From NCBI RefSeq assembly GCF_033115175.1, contig NC_084836.1, positions 66,445,297 to 66,509,296 of the forward strand: a DNA stretch of 64,000 nucleotides. Direction: 5' to 3'. Below the pieces are notes generated by a model, which was not told where the DNA came from, searched no databases, and was given only the letters and a program-made list of their open reading frames with translations. Below, one piece after another: positions 37,793-49,048 of the stretch. How positions within the stretch are numbered: position 1 is the stretch's first letter; every line of letters starts with the position of its first letter. Both the position numbers and the translations under genes were made by a program. This DNA comes from Lepus europaeus (Eukaryota; Chordata; Mammalia; Lagomorpha; Leporidae).

Positions 37793-38719
37793 GACTGGGG
37801 CTGGGGCTCACTCAGGCACTGCCTTGCAACTTGATGCTTTCGGACAGTGAAGTCAGCAGCGGAGACAAGGGAGGCAGAGCCACGGGACAGGGGGCAGAGC
37901 AAGGGGCAGGTGTGGCGCTGGCACCTCCCCTGGGGGTTCAGGCTGGGCCCCGCGTCTGTGTCGGGCCAGGGTGGCTGGTGATGCCCTCCTGGGCCGTCTT
38001 CCCCAGGCTACCCGCCCTCCGCCTTCCAGGACTTGAAGTGGGCTTCAGCGTCTTGGGCTGGCCCCTGGGACTCTGTCCACTGGCTCCTGGGCTCTGAGGG
38101 AGGGGAGAGGTGACAGATTCCACCTGCGCTCGACACTCCGAGGCCCCTCTGGGAGTCTCGCTGCCATCGGGCCCGCGGTCGGGAGAGTGAGCATGGTGTC
38201 CCTTGCCCGGGCCTCTCTGGGGTCCCTCTGCCCAGGCCCGGGTCACTGTCTGTTCATGGTAGGCTTTGCTCTTTATTTACAGTAGATCTTCCTCTGTTTA
38301 TGACCTGTGTGAGCTCAGTTTCGCTGGCCAGTCCCTCTCCCAGGCACTGTTTGTTTATTCCTGCCCTGGGCACGCTCTGTGCAGGCCCGACCCAGGAGGG
38401 CGCGAGGGAAGGGGCAGACCCAGGGCCGAATGCCTAGACCCTGGGGGGCTCGGGGAGGTGGCCGCTCCCCGACTGCAGGTGAAAGCAGGGATCCCTGGGA
38501 GGTCGGAGCCGCAGGCCCCCACCTGTCTGCGGGCCCAGCCCGGGTGGGGGGTGGTGGCTGTCCGCTGGGCGTCCCTGTTCAGTGTATCCCCTGGGCAGAG
38601 CTCTGGGGGCAGGGCAGGGGGTCAGCTTCGGGGGCAGCTTCTGACAGGACAGAGCCCGACCTGGGATAAACACTAAAGCCAGGCCTGGAGCCCAGGCTCT
38701 TGTTTGGAATTCTCGGCGG

Positions 38720-38792
38720 CTGGGATGGTGGTGGTGCAGGGAGGGGGTGTGTGTGGTGGTGGGCGGAGGGCGGTGGGGGGGTAGTGGAGCAG
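38720..38792 (+). repeat. G-rich low-complexity stretch
   Basis: GGTGGTGG, GGGAGGGGG and GGTGGGGGGG runs on +. A possible G-quadruplex former by composition. Confidence 0.6.
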
Positions 38793-39189
38793 GTAATGGC
38801 GGGTCTGGGGGTGCAGAGGCGGGGGCCCAGCAGTCCTTGGCATTTGCTCTGGAGAAAGGTCCAGCCAGCATCATTGAAGTCCCTAGAAACAGACTTGGGG
38901 TCTCCTGACATGGCGTCATGCCATCTCTGGGGGGAGTGCGGGGCTGCCATACCTCGTGACCCCCACCCCCAGCCCGGGCTGGGGCTCTCGCCTGACTTCC
39001 ACCGGCTCTGTGAGGCGGGGAGCGGTAGGGTGGGAAAGAGCGAGGGCCAGGTTCCCGCCCCCTCTTTCGCTGCAGGTCCTGGGCGTTATCTCAGCAGGCT
39101 CAGGGCACCCAGGCCAGCCGGGCTGGAGTCCTTATCTCGACTGCAGACAACTCATCTCCCTGCTGGGTTGGTGGCAGCATTGTCTCCCC

Positions 39190-39630
39190 TTTTCCGTGCA
39201 TCCCAGACATGCCTCTCTCCGACCGCTCCGCCCTTCTCCGGCCGGCCGGACAGCTCTGGAGAGGAGGGGGCCTGTGTCTTCCCAGCTCCCTGCCCCGGGC
39301 TCCCGGGCCCTGCATCCCGCACGCACGCCCCTCCCGGCTCCTAGCGCACAGGCTCTCTGAGCACCGCCCCCGCCAGGGCCCTGTGCCCTAAGGTTCTTCG
39401 CCGGGTCCCCTTGTGCCTTTCTCAGACACGTGGAGCCGGCTCGGCCCCCACCGCCCCGGGTCTCCACGCTGCAGACGGCGGAGGGGCGGCGCAGTTCCGC
39501 CCACTGCCGGCAGAGGGCAGCACGCCCGCAGACCGCGGCGGCCCGGCGCGGAGCGTGAGAGCCAGGGCGGGGTCGCCCGGGTGAGAGGTGGGCCCGAGGA
39601 AGCCGGTAGCCGGGGGGCTGCCTGCCTGTC
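39190..39630. promoter_or_regulatory. Orphan CpG-rich block C
   Basis: CG-dense stretch with no recognised exon. It includes a CTCF-like site at 39507. Confidence 0.55.
39507..39520 (+). promoter_or_regulatory. CTCF-like motif
   Basis: CCGGCAGAGGGCAG matches 13 of 14 positions of the CTCF core. Confidence 0.4.
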
Positions 39631-39757
39631 TGGGGGACAGAATTCGCCAACGTGTATGCCAGGGCCACCAAACGGGATGAAAAAAAGCTCTCTGGGCCTT
39701 TGCTCCCAGCTCTGTGACAACAGCTAGCGATCTGGGCACTGTCACACGCCAGATCCT

Positions 39758-39872
39758 CCAGTGCTCATGGAAGAGCTATAATTTTAATTTCACCGACGGA
39801 CACGCTGAGGCCAAGGAAGGTTCAATCGTGTGGCCAAGGTCACGCAGCCGGGAGTCGGCCGGGGTGCGAGTC
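39758..39872 (-). repeat. MIR, antisense
   Basis: ACGCTGAGGCCAAGGAAGGT and GTGGCCAAGGTCACGCAGCC are reverse MIR landmarks. Confidence 0.7.
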
Positions 39873-40079
39873 CGTGGTCCCGAGGTGGCCCCTGCCTGGG
39901 CTCGGGGTGGGGTGGGGTCTGCGGCCCCTTTCAGGAAGGGGCCTAGCCGGGGGTCCCCTGGGGCGGGCGTCCGGCCCCCTCCTTCCGGCGCCCAGCAGGG
40001 TTCAAAGGAGGGGCTGGGAAGCTGGGAGGGGGACCCCTGCCCCCGCCAGCCTCCCTCTGGCCCGGCCAGATGCCCTGGG

Positions 40080-40790
40080 GGCCTGCAGACAAGGGCCGGA
40101 GAATGGGGCGGCCATAAACAGTGTCCGGGCTGTAAACCAGCCGGGCGGAGGCTGGAATGTGGACGGATCCGGGAAGGATTTTCCGGCGGGTCTGGAGCCT
40201 GATAGCATCTTTGGGGCCCTGGGGTCAAAGGGGAGCCCGCCCCCTCCCCTCCCGCCTCCCCGCCATCCTGTCGCGCTCTCCGCCTCCTCTTCTTCTAGAG
40301 CCTTCGGCCCCGATCCGGATGCGTATCCGCGTGTCCTGGCCCCGGCTCCCAGGGCCGCCGCAGGCTGCGGGGCGGCGGGACCTGTCTGCCTCGCTCCCCG
40401 CAACCCGGGAGCCGGGGTCCCTCGCTGGCACCGTCGCCGAGGGGCGGCGAGGCGGGACGGTGCCCTGCGCTACGTGCCCTCGGCCTCTGCGGCTCTAAGC
40501 GCTGTCCGTGTGTCTGCCGCTGGCCGCTTCTCTCCCCTGCACAGGGCCCCGCCGCCGCTGCCTGCTTCCCCCGCGTCCTCGCGGGTCCCGGAAGGAGCCG
40601 CCGGGTGCGGGGCGTCCGAGGCGGGCGGGACATCCCCGCGCCCTCCAGGCCGGCGGCCATCCCGCCTGGGACCAGCAGGGGGCAGCAGACGCCCGGCCTG
40701 GGAGACGCGGGGAGGGCGTGCCCGGGCTCACCTGGCGCTGCCGGCGGCGGGAGAGCAGAGGCTGCTGTGTGTGGCGAGGCCAGGTGTAGG
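40080..40790. promoter_or_regulatory. Orphan CpG-rich block D
   Basis: The longest CG-dense stretch between the two genes. It holds GGAATGTG (TEAD-like), CCATAAACAG (forkhead-like) and a perfect CTCF core at 40672. No splice-supported exon is seen. Confidence 0.6.
40672..40685 (+). promoter_or_regulatory. CTCF core motif, perfect
   Basis: CCAGCAGGGGGCAG matches all 14 positions of CCASYAGRKGGCRS. Confidence 0.6.
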
Positions 40791-40905
40791 CCAGGTGTGT
40801 TCCAGGTGCCTGCTGCTGACCGTGTGTGTGTGTGAAGGAGGGTCCTGCTCTGTGGTTACGTTGTGACACGTACAGGAGCAAAGCTGTGTGTTCTAATGCA
40901 CCAGA

Positions 40906-41229
40906 GGGCCAGTGCTCTGGCATAGTGGGTAAAGCCGCAGTCTGAAGGCTGGCATCCCATATGGAAGTCGGCTCAAGTCCCGGCTGCTCCACTTCTGATC
41001 CGGCTCTCTGCTATGGCCTGGGAAAGCAGAAGATGGCCCACGTCCTTGGGCCCCTGCATCCACGTGGGAGACCCGGAAGAAGCTCCTGGCTCCTGACTTC
41101 GGATTGGCGCAGCTCCGGCCATTGCGACCATCTGGGGAGTGCACCAGTGGATGGAAGACCTCTCTCTCTTTCTCTGCCTCTGCCTCTCTGTAACTATGCC
41201 TTCAAATAAATAAATAAATCTTTTTAAAA
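40906..41229 (+). repeat. C-SINE with target-site duplication
   Basis: A forward copy from GGGCCAGTGCTCTGGCATAG to CAAATAAATAAATAAATC. It is flanked by AATGCACCAGA at 40895-40905 and 41230-41240. Confidence 0.95.
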
Positions 41230-41269
41230 AATGCACCAGACTTACCAAATTGGCATCACACAGAGACTG

Positions 41270-41400
41270 TCTCATGGTCCTATCCCCTGGTCTTCAGACA
41301 GGGGGGCTGAGGCCCAGAGAGGGCAAGCTGCTCGGCTAGGCTGGCACAGCAGGTGTGTGGCACAGTGCTGCGCAGCCGGCTGGGGTCCTGTGGCTTTAGT
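41270..41400 (-). repeat. MIR, antisense
   Basis: GGGGGGCTGAGGCCCAGAGA, GGGCAAGCTGCTCGGC and GGCACAGCAGGTGTGTGGC follow reverse MIR text. Confidence 0.65.
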
Positions 41401-41559
41401 GTGAAGCCAGTGTGGGAACCGTGCTGGGCAGAGCCGCAGGCCCCAGGGCAGGCTCCTGCTGGTCCTCCCCGAAGCCCCTGCCTCTGGCTCCCCCATCTCT
41501 GCCCAGCCCCTTCCTCCTGGCCCAGCTGGATACAGGTGTCTGAGAGTGGGGCTCTTGTA

Positions 41560-41762
41560 GGCTCAATTAGTAAACGCTCCCGTCATTACTCTGTGGCTGC
41601 CATTCGTGGAGTCAGATTGCTCCATCGCGTGACCCTTCCGCAAGCTCCTAAGGCCACCCTCATTCCACACAGCAGGGGACGGAGGCACACACAGGCCAGG
41701 GACCTTGCCCGAGCTCACACAGGTGGCAGCTGGCCAGGCCGTCCCGCGTGTACCATGCACTA
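41560..41762 (-). repeat. MIR, antisense
   Basis: CACAGCAGGGGACGGAGGC, CAGGGACCTTGCCCGAGCTC and ACACAGGTGGCAGCTGGCC follow reverse MIR text. Confidence 0.65.
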
Positions 41763-42189
41763 AGCTCCATGAGTCCTCCACAGCGGGGCCAACCCCACCC
41801 CGGCAACACCCGTGGGTGCTCACGGCAGAGGAGCCAGGTTCTGTGTGAGTTCTGAGGGCTCCGTGTTCGCCCATGCGGCCTGCTGGTCTTGAACTTCGCC
41901 TCCCCTGGGGTTTGTTAAAGTGCCTGCGCCCACTTGGGAGTCCCGGGCGGGGTCCTGAGCCGCTGCACCTCTGTGAGTTCGGTCCAGTGCCAGGGCTCCT
42001 GGGGCTAATATCTCCTTCCCGCCCTGAACAGCAGGCTCTGCCTGCCTCCTCCGTGTCCCGTCTGTCAGGTGGGAGGACCCCAGGAGTCTGGTTCTCCGCG
42101 GACTCTTTCCACCCTACCCCACGGCCTTAGGCCAACTCTAAGCACTTGGCCTTGGTCCTGAAGACCTCCCAGTGGCCTCCCAATTTTTT

Positions 42190-42512
42190 AAAAAATATGT
42201 ATTTATTTGAAAGGCAGACTTACAGAGAGGCAGAGGCAGAGAGAGAGAGAGAGAGGTCTTCCATCCACTGGTTCACTCCTCAAATGGCTGCAATGGCTGG
42301 AGCTGCGCTGATCCAAAGCCAGAAGTCAGGAGCTTCTTCTGGGTCTCCCACATGGGTGCAGGGTCCCAAGGACGTGGGCCATCTTCTACTGCCTTCCAGG
42401 CCACAGCAGAGAGCTGGATCAGAAGTGGAGCAGCTGGGACTTGAACTGGCGTGCATATGGGATGCTGACACTGCAGGTGGTGGCTTTACCTGCTATGCCA
42501 CAGTGCTGGCCC
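42190..42512 (-). repeat. C-SINE, first of a tandem pair
   Basis: A reverse copy from TATGTATTTATTTGAAAGGC to GCCACAGTGCTGGCCCC. The outer flank GGCCTCCCAATTTTT at 42175 recurs at 42840, after the second copy. Confidence 0.94.
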
Positions 42513-42539
42513 CTGCCTTCCACTCTAAAAAGAGGTTTA

Positions 42540-42838
42540 CTTTTTTTTTTTTTCCTTTGAATGGCAGAGTGACAGGGAGGGGGGAGACAGAGAGGGAGAA
42601 AGAGAGAGAGGTCTTCCATCTGCTGGTTCACTCCCCAGATGGCCACAATAGGCGGGGCTGGGCCAATCTGAAGCCAGGAGCCAGGAGCTTCTTCTGGGTC
42701 TCCCACGTGGGTGCAGGGGCCAAAGGACTTGGACCATCTTCCACTGCTTTCCCAGGTGCATCAGCAGGGAGCTGGATGGGAAGTGGAGCAGCGGGATTTG
42801 AACTGGGGCTCATAGGGGATGTTGGCGCCGCTGGCCCC
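42540..42838 (-). repeat. C-SINE, second of a tandem pair
   Basis: A reverse copy with a T-run start, CCTTTGAATGGCAGAGTGAC and a GATGTTGGCGCCGCTGGCCCC end; part of the head is missing. Confidence 0.92.
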
Positions 42839-43804
42839 TGGCCTCCCAATTTTTAACAGCTTGGAAAATGAAGGCCTGTTGGTGGTCCCTGCAGAACGAG
42901 GACCCAGATTCCTCACTCCCAGATGAGTGCCCCGCTGCCAGGGAGGGGGAGCGCTGGGGGCTCCGTGAAGCTGGTGGTGCTGAGTCCAGTAGCTACTGAA
43001 GGGACGTGGAAACCTGGGAGTGGGGTACCTTCCCTTTCTCGGCGCCTCCTCCCTGCTCGTGCTCCCCCCCACACACCGCTGCTTCGGTCCGTCTCGGGCT
43101 GCCCCTAGACCCCCTGCTTCCTGCCGGCTGGCTGTGAGCATGACCGGTAGGGACCAGTTTGCAGGACCAGTTCCACTCTCCCTTCCTGCAGCCCCATCTG
43201 CACCTGTGGCCCTGAGGCTGACACAGGGGTACCTCCCAGTCTGAGGGCCTGGAGCAGGCAGGGTGCCCCGGCCCGGGTCAGGGGCATGCATCTCCTTGCA
43301 GGAGCCAGGCCCCCACACATCCAGGGGTGGCGCTTGGCTGGCCTTCCTCCTGGCCCCAGGCTGGGGGGCGGGGTGGAGCACCATGCCCTGGCCTGGCCTC
43401 CCTCCCTCCCCTGGAGGATGCGTAGACCTTGCTTGCCAAGGTAACCACCCCACAGCTGGGGTCCGGGTGGCTGGGGAAGAACTGGGAACCCAGGTGCCCC
43501 AGCCCCAGCTCCCTGCAGGACCCTGATTGGAGAGGACAGGAGCCAGGAGCCCTGCTTGCCTTCCCCTGCCTGCTGGGTAGGGACCAGGAGGGCCGAGCCA
43601 CTCACCGCAGGATCGGCCGCCCACTGAACACGTCCCAGGCACCAGGTGCTAGGAGGGCATCGGATGCGTGGGCTCCACTCGGGTCTTGGAAAGAGAAAGC
43701 AGAGGGCTCTGGTCGTGGGCTGGGGAGTGGGAGGGAGGCCCTGGCAGAATCAGAACAGAGAGGCAAGGCCAGGAAGGCCCTACTGGGGCCGAGGAAACCA
43801 GAGA

Positions 43805-43816
43805 CCCCCCCCCCCC
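43805..43816 (-). repeat. C12 homopolymer
   Basis: Twelve consecutive C on +. Confidence 0.75.
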
Positions 43817-45099
43817 ACCAGCTCGGCCTCTGTGTGCGGGCTCCAGCCTGCAGATGGTGACCATGCTGTCGCACCGCCTCACCTGGCTCTATACCTGGCT
43901 TCATAACCCTGAAGAGTGACAGCATGTGGCCAGGACAGCCAGAGTCACCCAGGGTGCCACAAAATTCACACCCCTGGGCCCCTCTGGTCTACAGACCTGG
44001 CTGGATTTGGGGGCCGGGGCAGCCAGGGCCCTGCTGCTCCCAGCTGCCTGCTGGCCTGCGGTGTACAGGCGCCACCTCCGTGCTGGCCTCTCTATGCCAA
44101 CCCCAGCCGCGTTCGTGTAGACCCCGGGGGGCTCCTTCATCCCCACGAAGCCCCCTGACCTCCACGGAGGGCTTCTTCCTCTCTCTGCGGGCTCCTCTTC
44201 CTTCCTGTTCCTGTCCCCTGCCTCTCCCCTCTGCCGGCCCCCGTTCCTGATAACCTAGAATGCATTCAGAGGATGTTGTCACGGCCCTCTCCTGGGACAT
44301 CCGTCCTTTGTCCCCAGTCCTCCTCCAAAGGGGTCTGTGGTTGGGGATCCTGCGTCCGGGATCGGGAGGAGAGGGGCCGTCCCCCACCCTCAGGTCCCCT
44401 GTTCGGTCTGCTCCCTGCCTCATAATCACCTGTTCCGGCCCCTCCTTCCTCCTCAGGGTTTCAGAAGTGTTTGTTTGGTTTATAATGGAGGCGAAAAGCT
44501 AGAGTAATCCCCAGGGAGAAACCCATCCCATTCCAGCAGGAGGGATTGAGGTCGGATGCCTGGAAGAACTTCCCGAGCTGTGGAGAGCAGGGCATGGATC
44601 AGCTCTCAGCTTGTAACCCTCCTCCTCCAGGCCCCAGGCCTCTCAGTGAGCGTCCACAGAGGCTCCTCAGGGCCCTGCTGACGCTGGAGGGTGGGCTGGG
44701 GACCCTCCCCGCCCGGGCTGCGCCCTCCCCACTTGCTGCAGCCTTCCCTCATCTCAGGGCAACAACCAGGGGGAGCTGGGAGTGTGTGTGGCTGAGCACT
44801 CTCACCCAGGGCCGCTCTGGGGCTGTCTCCCCAGACCCCGGGGTCTGCTGGTGGAGAGTTGGTCCCTACCCCCGTGCCCCCACCCCCCAGCCCGGGGCCC
44901 CAGGCACCTCTGCTGCTTCTTGGTCTGCAAGGCTGGCCCTTGGGCCAGGCCAAACTCAGGAGCCTGGACCACTCGGTGGGGTCTCCCCCCAGAGGGGGGA
45001 TGTCAGGGGTCTGAATGCTTGGGTCATTACAGCAGCCTCTGGGGGTGGGGCATGGGAGGGGCGCTGGAATCCAGAGTGGATGGAGCCCGTGCTGAAACC

Positions 45100-45780
45100 C
45101 AGGCACTCCGACGTGGGATTTGGGAGTCCCAGACAGCGCGGGGACGGCGAGGTCAACACCGGCCTTGCGTGGCGGGATATGGGGAGCGCGGAGCGCATGG
45201 GTCCCGATACCCTCTCCGTGCCCAGGCGGCCAGAGCCCGGTCCCTGCGCCTGCACGTGGGAGCAAGAGATTTATAGGAACGATTCAAAGTTGTCCACATG
45301 GAGGGCGTTGCCACGAGGTCCTTGCCGCGTTTCTGGGGGGGGGGGGGGGGGTGGGGACGGTTCGGGCCCAGGGCGGGCGAGCTCCGGGCAACTGAGGCCG
45401 GGCGGGAGGAAGCGTGCTCAGGACGTGGCAGCCGGTGCGTGGCGGATGAGAAGCCCAACGGGGCCGGCCTGTCTCCCCTTCCAGCGCGCCCCCACAGCCG
45501 CCCTGGGGCTGGGCCTCGGCGAGCACGTGGGGCACCGGGGGCGGCCGCCCCTGCACCGGCCCTCGCTCGGGGGCGGTGGGAGCCCCAGCTGCCTGTCCTG
45601 CCCCTGAGTGGCCACAAGGGGGCTCCGGGACCAGGATTTTTTTTCCCCCGTCTCGTCCAGCGCCGGAAGAATTCCCAGTAATCCTAGCGCTCGGAGCTTC
45701 CCTGGAAGTGCTGGTCATCCTGCCGCCGCCCGGCCGGGTCCCTGCCAGCTGCCTGGGGGGAGGGGGCGGGAGGGCGCAGC
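45100..45780. promoter_or_regulatory. Orphan CpG-rich block E
   Basis: Moderately CG-dense stretch with a G17 run at 45335-45351 and a CTCF-like site at 45612. No gene is recognised. Confidence 0.45.
45612..45625 (+). promoter_or_regulatory. CTCF-like motif
   Basis: CCACAAGGGGGCTC matches 12 of 14 positions of the CTCF core. Confidence 0.3.
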
Positions 45781-45895
45781 CTTTGCACGTCATAACCTGT
45801 TCCTTCTCCCGGGCAGTCCTCCCACTTGTCCACCCGCCATTCCTGCTGCTACCAGGGAGGAGAGGCGGGCGGGGGGAGCCACCCTTCTGGGTTTT

Positions 45896-45922
45896 TTAAT
45901 TAATTAATTAATTAATTAATTT
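45896..45922. repeat. (TTAA)n microsatellite
   Basis: About six tandem TTAA units, followed by TTTTGC. Confidence 0.9.
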
Positions 45923-46709
45923 TGCATCACTCTTGCCCCCCACCCAAGGCTTGAAGTGCTTGTCCTCTTTCCGGTCCTCTGACCGCTGGAGCCCAGACTC
46001 CACCCTCCTGTCCCCTGCAGCAGGAAAAATGCAAGCTAGACTCCCTGAGCATGGGCGTCTGGGGCCGCCAGGCACAGGGAAGCTGCCTGTTCCTCCAACT
46101 CCAGGGTCCTCGGTGACCCTGGGCCCCCAGCCGGGCTTCGCTGGGGCAGGTGTGTGTGTGCTGGGTGTGGTCACTCGGGTCCTCCAGTTGCTAGGCTGTG
46201 GGGTCTTTCAGAGGAGCGGGAGGGAAGCCCCTGAACCGATCCGTCCCCTGGCCCCTGGCCGGGGATATACAGCAAGCCGGGGCCATTGTCTGTATCAGGT
46301 TCTTAGAGCGTCATCAACCTACGAGGCAAAGGCCGGGTAGACGCAGGAGAGGCCCTTCCTGGAGAGAGAGAGAGGCACTGCAACTCTGCACCCTCCGTGG
46401 GGCGTGGGGGGCTGGCCCTCTGCACCCCCGTTTGCTGAGAAAGCACCCACGTCTCTTTCCCGCCTGTCTTCCTGACTGAGATGCTGGCCCCAGGCTCGGA
46501 CACAAGCAGCTGCCTCTGTGCCTCGGCGCCCACCTGCCTGGTGGGGCTGTTGCAGGCTCCAGGAGTGAGTGTGTGGGGCGCACGCAGCCTCTCGCTCCTG
46601 GAAGAGGGGGGATGTGTCCATTTCTCAGACAGGAAAATGGAGGGGGAATGATGCTAAGACCCAAGGTCAAGATCTCTGCTGGATGCGCTCAAGCGGGAAA
46701 GGTTGGGGT

Positions 46710-46975
46710 TCTGGAGGCCGGCATCCGGCCTGTGCCCCAGGCTGCCATGCCTGGGTTTGACATCGAGCTCCGACTCCTGACCCCAGCTTCCTGCTGACTC
46801 ACATCCTGGGAGGCAGCCGTGAGGGCTCACGCGCTGGGGTCCCCGCCACTCACCTGGGACACCAGCTCCCGGCGTGGGCCCAGCCCCAAACACCAGCCTA
46901 TTGCAGGTGTTTGAGGAGTGGGCCAGCGGGTGGGGGCTTGCTCGCTCTCTCTTACAAAGAATCAAATAAAAACCA
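46710..46975 (+). repeat. C-SINE, diverged
   Basis: A forward copy with GGAGGCCGGCATCCGGCC, CTTCCTGCTGACTCACATCC and ATCAAATAAAAACC. Strongly decayed. Confidence 0.65.
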
Positions 46976-46992
46976 AAATGAAAAGTTAGGAG

Positions 46993-47322
46993 GACTGGCG
47001 TTGTGGCACAGTGGGCTAAGCTGCAGCCTGCAGTGCCGGCATCCCCTATGGGTACGGGTTCGAGTCCTGGCTGCTCCACTTCCTATCCTGCTCCCTGCTA
47101 GTGCACCTGGTAAAGCAGTAGAAGATGGCCCAAGTCCTTGGGCCCCTGCACCCGTGTGGGAGACACAGAAGAAGCTCCTGGCTCCTGGCTTCAGATCGGT
47201 GCAGCGCCAGCCATTGTGGCCATCTGGGGAGTGAACCAGCGAATGGAAGATCACTCTCTCTCTCTCTCTCTCTGTCTCTCCCTCTATCTCTGTAACCATG
47301 CTTTTAAATTAATAAATACTTT
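46993..47322 (+). repeat. C-SINE
   Basis: A forward copy from GACTGGCGTTGTGGCACAG to CATGCTTTTAAATTAATAAA, with (TC)n in the tail region. Confidence 0.95.
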
Positions 47323-48055
47323 TTTTTTTTTAATTAAAAGGAAGAGCTCAGGTTCCCTCCTTGTTCCGCCGCCCCTCGTTGCCCTTCTTGGCTTCCTCTC
47401 CTTGCCCCTCTGCGCTGTCTGCCCCCTCCCCTTCAGCTCTGCCTCTTATCTCCCCTGCCCCTCCACTTGCCTCCATCCACTTGCTCCCAGAGCCCTGAGT
47501 CACAGCTCCAGACCCGTGGCCCAGGCCTTCTCCCTGGCCTCCCTGACAGGTGCACGCCTGGGGAGGGGGAGGTCGGTGGCAGTGACCTCTGGCCCACATG
47601 TGGGAGCCCAGCAGACCCCACGGGCCCCAGCCCTGCGGGGAGGCTGAGCCGTCGGCAGCCGTGTGACATGGCTGCCTTGGAGGACAATGTCACAGAGGAA
47701 GCAGTGGCCGCGGGGGTTCGGAGGGGTGAGCTGAGGTTTGCCAGGGTCACTGGGGGTGGGGAAGGAGGCAGTCCTGCTGGAGCGACCCTTACGAGAGAGG
47801 GCGAGGAGAGCTTGGGCGACCACCAGTGGCTCGGCTCTGGGGGAGGAGAGCGGCGCTGCCCAAGACCCTGGTCCCTGCTCACTGAGTGACAAGGGCAGGC
47901 AGGAGCTGGGGACGCGGGAGGCTGCCTGGGGCCCTTGGGCCCTGTGCACTTGCTGGCCACAGGAAATGTGCCTGACGGATCCTGTGCCTCAGTGGACCGC
48001 TCTGATGATGTGTGTCTTTCGGAGGTAGGCAAGGCAGGCCATGCTGCTTTCTTTC

Positions 48056-48371
48056 TTTTTAAAGAAATAGTATGTATTTATCTGAAAGGCAGAGAGAGAG
48101 AGAGAGCGCGAGCTTCCATCCACTGGTTCACTCCCCGGATGGCTGCAACAGCCAGGACTGAGCTAGGCTGAAGCCAGGAGCCAGGAGCTTCATCCATGTC
48201 TCCCACCTGGGTGCTGGGGCCCAAGCACTTGGGCCACCTTCTACTGCTTTCCCAGGCACATCAGCAGGGAGCTAGATCAGAAGTGGTGCAGCTGAAACTT
48301 GAACCAGCACCCATAAGGGATGCCCGCGTTGCAAGTGGCAGCTTTACCCGCTACGCCACCACACAGTCCCC
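48056..48371 (-). repeat. C-SINE
   Basis: A reverse copy from TATGTATTTATCTGAAAGGC to CGCTACGCCACCACACAGTC. Confidence 0.93.
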
Positions 48372-48394
48372 AATCGCGTGATTTCTTGAGAGCT

Positions 48395-48478
48395 GCAGTA
48401 TGAGTGTGCTGAGTTTGTGTAACCAGGGAAGGCTTCATGGAAGAGGAGGGCTTCGTGCCTGGCCTTAAAGGATAACTA
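48395..48478 (-). repeat. L2-like relic, antisense
   Basis: AACCAGGGAAGGCTTCATGG and CCTGGCCTTAAAGGAT resemble reverse L2-type 3' text (AAGGCTTCCTGGAGGAGG...). Confidence 0.4.
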
Positions 48479-48489
48479 ATTTATTTATT

Positions 48490-48783
48490 TATTTTTAAAG
48501 GTTGACTTATTTAGTTGAAAGGCAGAGTAAGAGAGAGAGGCAGAGGGGAGATACTTTGCATTTACTGGTTCACCCAGCAAATGCCCGTTACAATGAGGAC
48601 TGGGTCAGCCTGGAGCCAGGAGCCAGGAGCTCCACCCAGGTCTCCCATGTGGGTGGCAGGGACCTGAGTACCTGGGCCATCACCTGCTGTCTCCCAGGTG
48701 CGTTTGCAGGAATCTGAATCAGGAGTGGAGCAGCCAGGGACGTGGACGCTGATATGGGACATGGGTGCCACGACACTGGGCTA
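48490..48783 (-). repeat. C-SINE
   Basis: A reverse copy from TTTTTAAAGGTTGACTTATT to GTGCCACGACACTGGGC. Confidence 0.9.
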
Positions 48784-49040
48784 CACAGAGAGGGGCGGGG
48801 CCCCGCGAGCTGTGTCTAGAGGTCGCTGTGCCTGGCTGCCGTGGGGGCCGACAGGCCAGCTCTGTGGGGAGGAGGGGGCGCTGCTTGGCAGAGCAGGAGA
48901 GGGCCTTGTGCTGTCAGCAAGGTGCATGAGACACACGTGTGGACGCAGTGTCTCCGGGGCCCCCACGCTGAGCAGCAGAGCCTGGGATTGGAGGGATAGG
49001 GTCTCTGGGGATGCCTGGGAACCGGGAACATTCAAATGAG

Positions 49041-49048
49041 ATGCAAAT
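49041..49048 (+). promoter_or_regulatory. POU octamer motif
   Basis: ATGCAAAT in an AT-richer patch (ATTCAAATGAG precedes). It belongs to a loose group of five octamers up to 53.08 kb. Confidence 0.3.

Noticed and set aside
39874-40866. 330-codon open frame on the + strand
   Set aside because: Same cause: GC-rich composition, low-complexity residues, and frames open on both strands. No homology recognised.
44546-45607. 353-codon open frame, the longest in the window
   Set aside because: It spans a G17 run and GC-rich repeats, with a P/G/R-rich translation and no family motif. A compositional artefact is far more likely than a gene.
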